DNA from: Paraburkholderia xenovorans LB400
Lineage (GTDB): Bacteria; Pseudomonadota; Gammaproteobacteria; Burkholderiales; Burkholderiaceae
DNA: 64,000 nucleotides
Assembly: GCF_000013645.1 (NCBI RefSeq)
Contig: NC_007952.1
Location: forward strand, 744,001-808,000
Reading direction: 5' to 3'
Below the pieces are notes generated by a model. The model did no database searches. It had not been told where the DNA came from and saw only the letters and a program-made list of their open reading frames with translations. The translations under genes and the position numbers were made by a program. Position 1 is the first letter of the stretch. Each line of letters opens with the position of its first letter. Positions 1-7,251 of the stretch are shown here, piece by piece.

Positions 1-2
1 CG

Positions 3-887
3 GGCGGGCAGGCCGGCGCGAGCTCGCGCATCGAGAACTATCTGGGCTTTCCCACCGGCATTTCGGGCCAGGCGCTGGCCGCGCGCGCGTTCCAGCAGGC
101 GTTGAAATTCGGCGCGCATCTGGCGATTCCCGGCAAGGTCATGGACGTGAGCCGCCATGAAGACATTTTCACGCTGACGCTGCAGGACGGGCAGCGCATC
201 AGCGCGCGCACCGTCGTGGTGGCGAGCGGCGCCGCGTACCGCAAGCCGACGGTGCCCGGGTTCGACCGTTTCGAAGGGCGCGGCACCTTCTACTGGGCCT
301 CGACGATCGAGGCCCGGCTCGTGAAGGGACTGGACATCGTGCTGATGGGCGGCGGCAATTCCGCGGGCCAGGCGGTGGTGTTTCTTGCGAACTTCGCGCG
401 CAGCATCCGTGTGCTGATTCGCGGCGCGGACCTCAACGCGAGCATGTCGAAATATCTGATCGACCGGATCGGGTCCTTGCCGAACGTATCGCTTTGCACG
501 CGTTGCGTGTTGCGCGGACTCGAAGGCGACGAAAGCGGACTGAGCGGGTTGCACATCCATCATGAGGATGAGGGCGCGGACGAAATCATTCCCACGCGCC
601 ACCTGTTTCTTTTTATCGGCGCGGACCCGAAGACGGATTGGCTCGCAGCGAGCGACGTGGAGCTCGACAACCGGGGCTTTGTCGTCACCGGTTTTGCGCG
701 CAGCGAGCAGGGCTTCTCCGCATCGAGCGCACGCTATCCGCTCGAAACCAGCGTGCCGGGCATGTTCGCCGTCGGCGACGTGCGCTCGGAATCCGCGAAG
801 CGGGTAGCGGCGGCGGTGGGCGATGGCGCCGCTGTCGTGAGTCAGATTCACGCGTATCTGAGCCAGTTCGCCAAGGCGATCGCTTAG
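3..887 (+). CDS. Thioredoxin-reductase-like FAD/NAD(P)H oxidoreductase lacking CxxC (5' partial)
   Basis: The reading frame is open from the left edge (GGQAGASSRIENYLGFPTG is read before any start), so the N-terminus lies outside the window; 294 residues are visible. The fold is that of the thioredoxin reductase family: a second dinucleotide-binding motif GGGNSAGQA for NAD(P)H, and a C-terminal FAD-contact segment ending in MFAVGDVRS. At the place where classical TrxB carries its CATC redox pair, this protein reads TFYWASTIEA with no cysteine pair. It therefore probably does not reduce thioredoxin, and may pass electrons by another route, like ferredoxin/flavodoxin-reductase-type relatives. 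Similar proteins in Burkholderiaceae often carry an N-terminal cyclic-nucleotide-binding domain, which cannot be checked here. The family call is firm; the electron acceptor is unknown. Confidence 0.85.
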   Translation, partial: GGQAGASSRIENYLGFPTGISGQALAARAFQQALKFGAHLAIPGKVMDVSRHEDIFTLTLQDGQRISARTVVVASGAAYRKPTVPGFDRFEGRGTFYWASTIEARLVKGLDIVLMGGGNSAGQAVVFLANFARSIRVLIRGADLNASMSKYLIDRIGSLPNVSLCTRCVLRGLEGDESGLSGLHIHHEDEGADEIIPTRHLFLFIGADPKTDWLAASDVELDNRGFVVTGFARSEQGFSASSARYPLETSVPGMFAVGDVRSESAKRVAAAVGDGAAVVSQIHAYLSQFAKAIA

Positions 888-1050
888 GCGATCTGTCAGC
901 AGAATGGAGCAATAAGCCGCCCGCTCGCAGCGTACGAATCTGAAAAATGCGGGCGATCGGAAAGAAGTGGCAACTGGCCGTCGGCAATACTCGATTGGCG
1001 TACAGGACGCCGGCATACGCCGGACAATCACCTCAAATGGAGCAATAGCA

Positions 1051-1872
1051 ATGGCATACATCACCACCAAAGACGGTACGCAGATCTATTACAAGGACTG
1101 GGGTACGGGCCAGCCGATCACGTTCTCCCACGGCTGGCCGCTCGACGCGGACGCATGGGACGCGCAGATGCTGTTCCTCGCGGAACGCGGCTATCGCGTG
1201 ATCGCGCATGACCGTCGCGGTCACGGCCGCTCGTCGCAGCCGTGGAACGGCAACGAAATGGACACCTACGCGGACGATCTCGCCGAACTGATCGAAGCGC
1301 TCGATCTGACCAACATCGTGATGGTCGGTCACTCGACCGGCGGCGGCGAAGTGGTGCGCTATATCGGCCGTCATGGCACGAAGCGTGTCGCCAGGGCGGT
1401 GCTGATCGCCGCCGTGCCGCCGATCATGCTGAAAACGGGAGCGAATCCGGGCGGCCTGCCTATCTCGGCGTTCGACGGCATTCGCGAAGGTGTGCGGAAT
1501 AACCGCTCGCAGTTCTTCAAGGATCTCGCCGTGCCGTTCTACGGCTTCAATCGCCCGGATGCGAAAGTGTCGCAAGGCACGATCGATTCGTTCTGGCAGA
1601 TCGGTATGCTCGGTTCGATCAAGGGGCTGTACGACTGCGTCAAGGCATTCTCCGAAACCGACTTCAACGAAGACCTGAAGAAGGTGACGGTGCCGGCACT
1701 GGTGCTGCAAGGGGATGCCGACCAGATCGTGCCGCTCGACGACTCCGGCAAGCTGTCGGCGAAGATCATGCCGAACGCCACGCTGAAGATCTACGAAGGT
1801 GCGCCGCACGGTCTGTGCACCACGCACGCGGATCGCGTGAATGCGGACCTGCTGGCGTTCATCAAGTCGTAA
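1051..1872 (+). CDS. Alpha/beta hydrolase, non-heme chloroperoxidase/arylesterase type
   Basis: A 273-residue alpha/beta-hydrolase of the cofactor-free haloperoxidase group. An oxyanion-hole segment HGWPLD lies near residue 25. The nucleophile elbow GHSTGGGE supplies the catalytic Ser, LQGDADQIVP the Asp, and APHGLCTTH the His. Members hydrolyse esters and can perhydrolyse acetate to peracetic acid, which gives the in vitro halogenation activity; the natural substrate here is unknown. The ATG at 1051 was chosen because a GGAG stretch lies just upstream and the family N-terminus (MAYITTKDG) begins there; an upstream in-frame extension has no family similarity. Its 3' end overlaps the convergent regulator gene by 11 bp. 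Confidence 0.9.
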   Translation: MAYITTKDGTQIYYKDWGTGQPITFSHGWPLDADAWDAQMLFLAERGYRVIAHDRRGHGRSSQPWNGNEMDTYADDLAELIEALDLTNIVMVGHSTGGGEVVRYIGRHGTKRVARAVLIAAVPPIMLKTGANPGGLPISAFDGIREGVRNNRSQFFKDLAVPFYGFNRPDAKVSQGTIDSFWQIGMLGSIKGLYDCVKAFSETDFNEDLKKVTVPALVLQGDADQIVPLDDSGKLSAKIMPNATLKIYEGAPHGLCTTHADRVNADLLAFIKS

Positions 1873-3718
1873 TGAAGCAGGCCGGCGGCGCCATTGCGGC
1901 GACCGCCGGCGCATGCGGTTCGTGCGGCTCGTGCTTCTCCTGTTTTTTCGGCACGGGATTGGGTGCGCGTTGCGTCAGCGCCAGCGCCGGCAACGGCTCG
2001 CGAACAGCGCGCGACGCCGCGTCCAGCGCGGCACGCACCCGCTGTTCGCTCGCCGCACTCACCGTTCCGGAAGGCTGCCTTTCCAATGCATCGACCGCTT
2101 GCGCGGCGCGTGCGCAGCATTCTTCGAACAGGCCGGCATCCAGCAACGCATCGGCGAGATTCGACGCCAGTTCGATTCCGGTTCGCGGGTCGCCATCGGC
2201 GGAAAACACCCAGTCGAAAGCGACGCGCGCGTCGTCGAGCGTTGGCTGAAGATCATGCGCACCGGCAGCCTGGTTTTCGCTGTCCCGCCTGTCGCCGGAC
2301 AGCCGGGCCTGGACGCAGCGCGACACATAACGCGCGTTGCGCGCAACGATCTCCCGCAGTTCACCTTCGGCCTTGAGCTGTTCCAGCGCGTAGGCGCGGG
2401 TCGATTCCGACAGCCGGTATTTCGCCGCGGCGCCCACGAACTGGACGCTCACGAGCGACTTCGCCACCAGTTCGGTGATGCCGCCAATCGCATTCGCCAT
2501 TGTGTGTTCCTCGTCGCACACCACTGCGCACATGGACTCGAAACAGAACGTGCCGCTGAATAACGCAAGACGGCGGAACACGGCGCGCGTAACGGGATCG
2601 AGCAGCGCGAAACTCCAGTCGAACGTTGCGCGCAAAGTCTGATGGCGCGGCAGCGCGGTGCGGTAACCGCCCGCCAGAATTGCCATGCGGTCGTCAAGCC
2701 GTCGGTACACGCCTTCCACGCCGAGCGCGACGACGCGGGCCGCCGCCAGTTCGATCGCGAGCGGCATGCCGTCCAGCCGGCGGCAGATCTCGCCGACCAG
2801 CCGCAACTCCGCGCTGCCGGTGGCCACGGTTTCCTGCAACGAATTGGCGCGCAGAAGAAACAGGTTGACGGCGGAGCATGCCAGGATTTCCTCATCGCTC
2901 GCATCTGGCGGCGGCACATCGAGCGGGTCGACCCGGAACACCGTCTCGGCCATGATGCGAAGCGGCTCCCGGCTCGTGACGAGCACCCGCAGGCGTTCGT
3001 TGCCGGCCACCAGCGCGTCGGCGATTTGCGCCACCGCGCCCACCACGTGCTCCGCGTTGTCGAGCAGCAGAAGCCTGGGCTTGCCGGCGAGCGCCGCGGC
3101 CACGCGCGTCACGTCGGTCTGCGTACCTGGGAGAACCAGCCCACAGCTCTCGGCAATGGCGCAGAGCACGCTTTCGTGCGTGGTCAGGGCGGCGAGCTCG
3201 ACAAAGCAGACCGGATCGGCGAACTGCGCCGCGCTATGGCGGGCCGCCTCGATGGCGAGCTGGGTCTTGCCGATACCGCCCGCGCCGGCCAGCGTCAACA
3301 CATGCGCGTGCCGCAGCATCGCGCGGATCAGTTCCACCTCGGCGGCGCGCGGCAGCAAGCCGGACTTCGGCGGCGGAAGGCGGCGCGCCAGAGAGACCTG
3401 CGAATTCGCTTCGCCGGGCAGAGCATTTTTCTTGCGCTGCAAAAGCTGATAGCCGCGGCCGGGCACGGTCAGGATCAGGTCGCGATCCGGCCCAAGCACC
3501 TTGCGCAGTGCGGACAGGTGAACCTGAATATTGTTTTCTTCGACAATCGTGTCGGGCCAGACCGCATTCATCAACTCGTCTTTCGTGACGAGACGGCCGG
3601 CGGCTGACGCGACCACGGCAAGGATGTCGAATGCGCGCGAACCGAGGCGCACGACTTCGCCGTCACGCCGTAAATTGCGCATCTCCAGATCGATCTGAAA
3701 GCGGCCTATTTCCATCAT
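1862..3718 (-). CDS. Winged-helix regulator with NTPase domain (short form)
   Basis: A 618-residue one-component regulator. Residues 1-95 form an OmpR/PhoB-type winged helix (Trans_reg_C), with the recognition region VEENNIQVHLSALRKVLG. An NB-ARC/STAND-like ATPase follows, with P-loop GAGGIGKTQLA near residue 145, a Walker B-like RLLLLDNAEHV, and the LDGMPLAIELAAARV segment typical of these regulators. The C-terminus is only a short alpha-helical stretch ending in a low-complexity tail rich in Pro, His, Glu and Ala. The related gene starting at 7252 has about 400 additional C-terminal residues, so this copy has lost or never had a full helical-repeat sensor domain. Its ligand and targets are unknown. 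It is convergent with, and overlaps, the hydrolase at 1051. Confidence 0.88.
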   Translation of the reverse strand: MMEIGRFQIDLEMRNLRRDGEVVRLGSRAFDILAVVASAAGRLVTKDELMNAVWPDTIVEENNIQVHLSALRKVLGPDRDLILTVPGRGYQLLQRKKNALPGEANSQVSLARRLPPPKSGLLPRAAEVELIRAMLRHAHVLTLAGAGGIGKTQLAIEAARHSAAQFADPVCFVELAALTTHESVLCAIAESCGLVLPGTQTDVTRVAAALAGKPRLLLLDNAEHVVGAVAQIADALVAGNERLRVLVTSREPLRIMAETVFRVDPLDVPPPDASDEEILACSAVNLFLLRANSLQETVATGSAELRLVGEICRRLDGMPLAIELAAARVVALGVEGVYRRLDDRMAILAGGYRTALPRHQTLRATFDWSFALLDPVTRAVFRRLALFSGTFCFESMCAVVCDEEHTMANAIGGITELVAKSLVSVQFVGAAAKYRLSESTRAYALEQLKAEGELREIVARNARYVSRCVQARLSGDRRDSENQAAGAHDLQPTLDDARVAFDWVFSADGDPRTGIELASNLADALLDAGLFEECCARAAQAVDALERQPSGTVSAASEQRVRAALDAASRAVREPLPALALTQRAPNPVPKKQEKHEPHEPHAPAVAAMAPPACFITT

Positions 3719-3878
3719 GGCGTCGACAGGTTGAGGATAGCGGGCGAACTACGGAGAGCGCATAGGCGGGCCGGCGAAGAGGAGAGAGAGGGTCGCGTGG
3801 GCCTGGCAGGAGTAAAAGTACCGCGCCCCGGCAAGCATGTCTTGCACGTTAGTGCGATGCTTTGTAGGAAAGTCTATT

Positions 3879-3938
3879 GTCGTGATTGGGGTCGTGTTCG
3901 GGGGCGTGATCGGGGGCGTGTTCGTGGGCATGTTCGTG
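3879..3938. repeat. Degenerate 12-bp tandem repeat, five units
   Basis: Five consecutive 12-bp units fit the consensus GKCGTGWTCGGG, the first being GTCGTGATTGGG and the last GGCATGTTCGTG. They lie between the start of the winged-helix regulator and the end of the AraC gene. On the plus strand they would read as a Val/Gly/Phe repeat and on the minus strand as Thr/Pro/Asn, but neither frame belongs to a convincing gene. Confidence 0.75.
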
Positions 3939-3995
3939 AGCGCGGCGGCGCCTCGCCCGGCTGTTTTCCAGACGTACCAGGCGCGCGCGCTTCGC

Positions 3996-4910
3996 CTAGC
4001 TGCGGGCGAGTCGCCGCCAGCTTCCGGGCGGCGTGCCGACCAGTTGCGTGAAGGTGCGCGTGAAGTGGCTCTGATCGGAGAACCCGCAGGCAATGGCGAT
4101 CTCCGAGAGCGACGCGTCGGAGCTGCGAAGCAGATGGCGCGAGCGTTCAATGCGCTGTTCCAGCAGCCACTGGTGCGGCGTGCGATTGGTGGTCTCGCGA
4201 AACGCGCGGATGAAATAGCTGCGCGACAGGTTGCACGCACTGGCGATCTCTTCGAGCGAGACGTTGTCCTGTGTCTTCGCGAGCAGCATGTCTTTGGCGC
4301 GTGTTTCGTGCAGACTCGAAAGCCGCCTGCCCGGCTTGACCGATTGAGCGGGCGCGCCGCCATAATGATCGACCAGATGGGTGCCGATGGTGACGCCGAG
4401 TTGCTCGATGAATAGCGGGCTCGCCTGGCTCTCGCGATCCAGCGCCAGTGCGAGAACCTGCGCGAGGTGGCCGAAGATGGGATCCTTGCCGCCCGGCTGC
4501 GCGGAGAAGCCGGTCATATGCGAGCCGCTTCGTTCGTAACCGGTGTTCGTGATGAACGCGCGCGAGAATTCCACCAGCACGAAGTCGAATGCGCCATGCA
4601 GATCGGCGCGGTAGTCCTCTTCGAAATTGCGGATATAGACCGAGTCCTTGTCGAACTCGTGCATGGCCGAGCGGTTGCCCGAGATGATGCGGCGCCGATG
4701 GCCCGCGCTGAGCGAAACACCGATCAGCACGCCGCGATCGGAGGCCGGCGTGGCGACTTCGCTGGTCTTCTCCTGACGGCGGCACTTGCGATAAAACGTG
4801 AAGTCGCCGGCTTCGAGTTCGATATCCTTATGCAACTGGTTGGAAAGACAGCCCAGCGAGTCTTTCTTGCGTGCGGCCGTGAGGGGGGCAATTTCAGTCT
4901 GGTTGAACAT
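3996..4910 (-). CDS. AraC-family transcriptional regulator
   Basis: A 304-residue protein whose last 100 residues hold the paired AraC helix-turn-helix (VSLEEIASACNLSRSYFIRAF, then SLSEIAIACGFSDQSHFTRTF). The N-terminal two thirds is a ligand-sensing region with no assignable motif (AraC_binding_2-like by position only). The ATG at 4910 is preceded by a strong GAGGTGAC ribosome site six bases upstream. It is transcribed divergently from the metallo-beta-lactamase-fold gene at 5195 across a 284-bp AT-rich gap, so that gene is its most likely target. The family is certain; the inducer is unknown. Confidence 0.92.
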   Translation of the reverse strand: MFNQTEIAPLTAARKKDSLGCLSNQLHKDIELEAGDFTFYRKCRRQEKTSEVATPASDRGVLIGVSLSAGHRRRIISGNRSAMHEFDKDSVYIRNFEEDYRADLHGAFDFVLVEFSRAFITNTGYERSGSHMTGFSAQPGGKDPIFGHLAQVLALALDRESQASPLFIEQLGVTIGTHLVDHYGGAPAQSVKPGRRLSSLHETRAKDMLLAKTQDNVSLEEIASACNLSRSYFIRAFRETTNRTPHQWLLEQRIERSRHLLRSSDASLSEIAIACGFSDQSHFTRTFTQLVGTPPGSWRRLARS

Positions 4911-5194
4911 GATCCGTCACCTCGGTTCGTCGCGCTACATTCGCATGCCCGTTCGCGTTGCCAAAGTCGAGAGATGTTTTTTATATCCGGCGGAGTTCCG
5001 CGATTATCTCGGAAATTATTATCGTTGAATATTTATTTTCGTTCAGCGTCGAGTGCCGCTATCAGAATTCGATGAATGTTTGCTCATACGAACCGCCGAT
5101 TACCGCCCCTCAGGACAATTAATAAAAATTAGCACCGGTTTGGAACGCGCCGTCGTATGCTTTTTTCACGATTGCACCAGGCACGGGAAACGGA
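4911..5194. promoter_or_regulatory. AT-rich divergent intergenic region
   Basis: This 284-bp gap separates the AraC gene and the MBL-fold gene. It is clearly richer in A+T than its surroundings, especially 4975-5045, with runs such as GAAATTATTATCG and GAATATTTATTTTCG. It must hold both promoters and the AraC operator, but no -35/-10 pair or direct repeat was convincing enough to place. Confidence 0.5.
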
Positions 5195-6187
5195 ATGTCG
5201 GAACTGATTCAGCGCAGATGGCTCATGCACCTTGGCTTGTGGTGTGCACTTTTTTTGAGCGTTTCCGCGGGCTTGGGGCCGCGCGCCGCGCTGGCCGCCG
5301 CGCCGCAGGTGAGGACACAGGGCGCGGGCTTTTACCGGATCATGGTCGGCGATTTCGAAGTGACCGCATTGCTCGACGGCACACATCCCTTTCCGATCGA
5401 TACCGTGGTTCAGGGCGTGCCGAAGTCCGAAATCGCGCAGGACCTGTCGCGCGACTTTCTGCCGGCGCCGGTGCAGGGATCGATCAATGCGTTCCTGATC
5501 AATACCGGTGCGAAGCTGATTCTGATCGACTCCGGCGCGGGCGTGCTGTATGGCGACTGTTGCGGCCGGTTGGCCGGCAATCTGCGCGCCGCGGGCTATC
5601 AGCCCGAACAGGTCGACGAGGTCCTGCTCACGCATCTGCATAAGGATCACGTGGGCGGTGTGATCGCGAACGGCGCAATGGCATTTCCCAACGCGATGGT
5701 TCGAGTCAGCCAGGTCGAATCAGACTACTGGCTGAATCCGGCTAACAAATCCGCTGCGCCCGCTTTTCTCGATTCGTTTTTCGACGCCGCGATCGCGTCT
5801 GTCGCGCCGTATGTCGCGGCCGGCCGCTTCAAGCCGTTCAGCGGCGACGTGGAACTCGATCCGGGCATTCGAGCGGTCGCGCTCCCCGGTCATACGCCGG
5901 GTCACACCGCGTATCTCGTGCAGAGCGATTCGAAAGATCTGCTCGTGTGGGGCGACGTCATTCATGTGGCGGCGATCCAGCTGCGCAACCCCACGGCATC
6001 CGTCGAATACGATACCGACGCCGCCGCGGCGCAACGCTCGCGCCGCTATGCGCTCAAGTTCGCAGCGGACAAACATTATCTCGTCGGCGCCGCGCATATT
6101 GCTTTTCCCGGGTTGGGGCATATCAGGAAGAACGGTAGCGCGTACGACTGGGTGCCGGTCAACTATGAGGCCGAGCCGGGGCATTGA
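5195..6187 (+). CDS. Exported metallo-beta-lactamase-fold hydrolase
   Basis: A 330-residue MBL-fold protein. The first 35 residues look like a Sec signal peptide (a basic start, the hydrophobic stretch LGLWCALFLSV, then an Ala-rich cleavage zone ending ALAAA), so it should act in the periplasm. Metal ligands are visible in THLHKDHVGG (HxHxDH), in HTPGHTAY, in the Asp of WGDVIH, and in the His of AAHIAFPGLGH; the set is complete for two metals. Family members include lactonases, arylsulfatases and beta-lactamase-like hydrolases, and nothing here fixes the substrate. An alternative start is MHLGL at residue 11. It is divergent from the AraC regulator. Confidence 0.88.
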   Translation: MSELIQRRWLMHLGLWCALFLSVSAGLGPRAALAAAPQVRTQGAGFYRIMVGDFEVTALLDGTHPFPIDTVVQGVPKSEIAQDLSRDFLPAPVQGSINAFLINTGAKLILIDSGAGVLYGDCCGRLAGNLRAAGYQPEQVDEVLLTHLHKDHVGGVIANGAMAFPNAMVRVSQVESDYWLNPANKSAAPAFLDSFFDAAIASVAPYVAAGRFKPFSGDVELDPGIRAVALPGHTPGHTAYLVQSDSKDLLVWGDVIHVAAIQLRNPTASVEYDTDAAAAQRSRRYALKFAADKHYLVGAAHIAFPGLGHIRKNGSAYDWVPVNYEAEPGH

Positions 6188-6202
6188 ACCCGACACTCGC
6201 CC

Positions 6203-6266
6203 GCGAAACCGCGAAACCGCGAAACCGCGAAACCGCGAAACCGCGAAACCGCGAAACCGCGAAACC
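6203..6266. repeat. Perfect octanucleotide tandem repeat (GCGAAACC x8)
   Basis: Eight uninterrupted copies of the 8-bp unit GCGAAACC, 64 bp in all, begin 15 bp after the stop of the MBL-fold gene. An 8-bp unit is not a multiple of three, so copy-number change would alter reading frames, but no gene clearly runs through it. It could affect mRNA 3' structure or spacing upstream of the DUF3331 gene. Confidence 0.95.
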
Positions 6267-6441
6267 GCGCCGGACCTGCTCGGCTCTGGCGAAACGCCTC
6301 CGCCGGGTTCGGGCAATGTGCGCGTTGGATATCGTGCGGCGGCCGGATGAGTCAGGCAAGGGCGACGGCAGACGATAACGGCTTTGCCGGACTCGTCGGC
6401 CGCGTCGCAAGGTTCACTGCCAGTTGATGGGAGCAAACACG

Positions 6442-6939
6442 ATGCATAGCGAAACCTGTTTGACGCCGCGCGGCGAGGCCAGCCGGGAAGCATGTTGCGC
6501 ACCGCGCGAGCCGGCCGACGCGTCCCCGGACGGACTGCGCTCCTCGGTGTGGGATCACGTGATTCACGCTCTGTTGCCGGGCTATCGCGGAGAAAGTGGA
6601 GAAAGCGGAGAAGCGTCCCGCGAGCGGCGCACGCCTCGCATGGCCGCTTGCGTGCCGTCGCCGCATATCCAGGTCGAGGTGATCGAGCGTCTGTCCGAAA
6701 CGTCGGTCGCGGTGCTCTGGCAGGATGCGACCCGCTGCCGCTACGACGACCAGGTGTGGATCAGTTGCCGCGCCCGCCAGAAGGGCTACTGTGCGCTGAG
6801 CGGAGCGGTGATCCGGCGTGACGATCTGATCTACAAGCCGCGAGTGCGGGCGAGCATGCCGGCCAACGCTGCCGCGATGATTCTCGCCTCCGTGGTCGAG
6901 CAGATGTCCGCCCTGACGACAGCGGACGATGCGCGTTAG
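6442..6939 (+). CDS. DUF3331 domain protein
   Basis: A 165-residue protein of the DUF3331 family, small proteins found mostly in Burkholderiaceae. The conserved block is seen as SVAVLWQDATRCRYDDQVWISC, followed by CALSGAVIRRDDLIYKPR; the Cys pairs and CALSG suggest a metal-bound or disulfide-stabilised fold, which is inference. A short Gly-Glu-Ser repeat (GESGESGE) sits in the middle, encoded by a small GGAGAAAGY duplication. ATG 6442 is preferred over ATG 6427 because GGGAG lies eight bases before it. Function unknown. Confidence 0.82.
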   Translation: MHSETCLTPRGEASREACCAPREPADASPDGLRSSVWDHVIHALLPGYRGESGESGEASRERRTPRMAACVPSPHIQVEVIERLSETSVAVLWQDATRCRYDDQVWISCRARQKGYCALSGAVIRRDDLIYKPRVRASMPANAAAMILASVVEQMSALTTADDAR

Positions 6940-7251
6940 ATCTTCAGCAACCGTGCCGCGTTGCCGCCGGGATACGCAGTGAGCGCGGCTCACTTTCTCC
7001 CGGCTCCTGCCCATTGATCGACCGCTTCGGCACGCTTTGACGTTCACGCAATTCAGGCGCGAGCCGGCGCGTCACGCGCTTTCTCATTGTGTCCGCTTAG
7101 TGCAAAAAATTTGAACAATAGGTTCAGTTTTTTCCGCGCACGCCCCTCTCCCATTGAACTAGACTTCTGGGACGCCACGCCCGGCGGCGATTCTGCAGTT
7201 TCTCCGTTCCTCTCCGTTGTCTTTCTCATCGTCGCGTCCTGGATACTCCGC
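6940..7251. other. Intergenic region upstream of the long winged-helix regulator
   Basis: This is a 312-bp gap. An open frame extends upstream of the regulator ATG (from 7087), but its residues do not resemble the family N-terminus, so it is treated as untranslated. No terminator or clear sigma-70 promoter could be placed. Confidence 0.4.

Noticed and set aside
3837..4415. 192-codon plus-strand frame with a VIGGVFVG repeat
   Set aside because: It runs antisense through the AraC gene and lacks a ribosome site; the repeat peptide comes from the 12-bp tandem units.
6203..6266. CRISPR-like repeat
   Set aside because: The unit is 8 bp with no spacers; it is a simple tandem repeat.
6159..6410. 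Repeated FAVSRFRG peptide on the minus strand
   Set aside because: It is only the translation of the GCGAAACC tandem repeat; no plausible start context or conserved sequence surrounds it.
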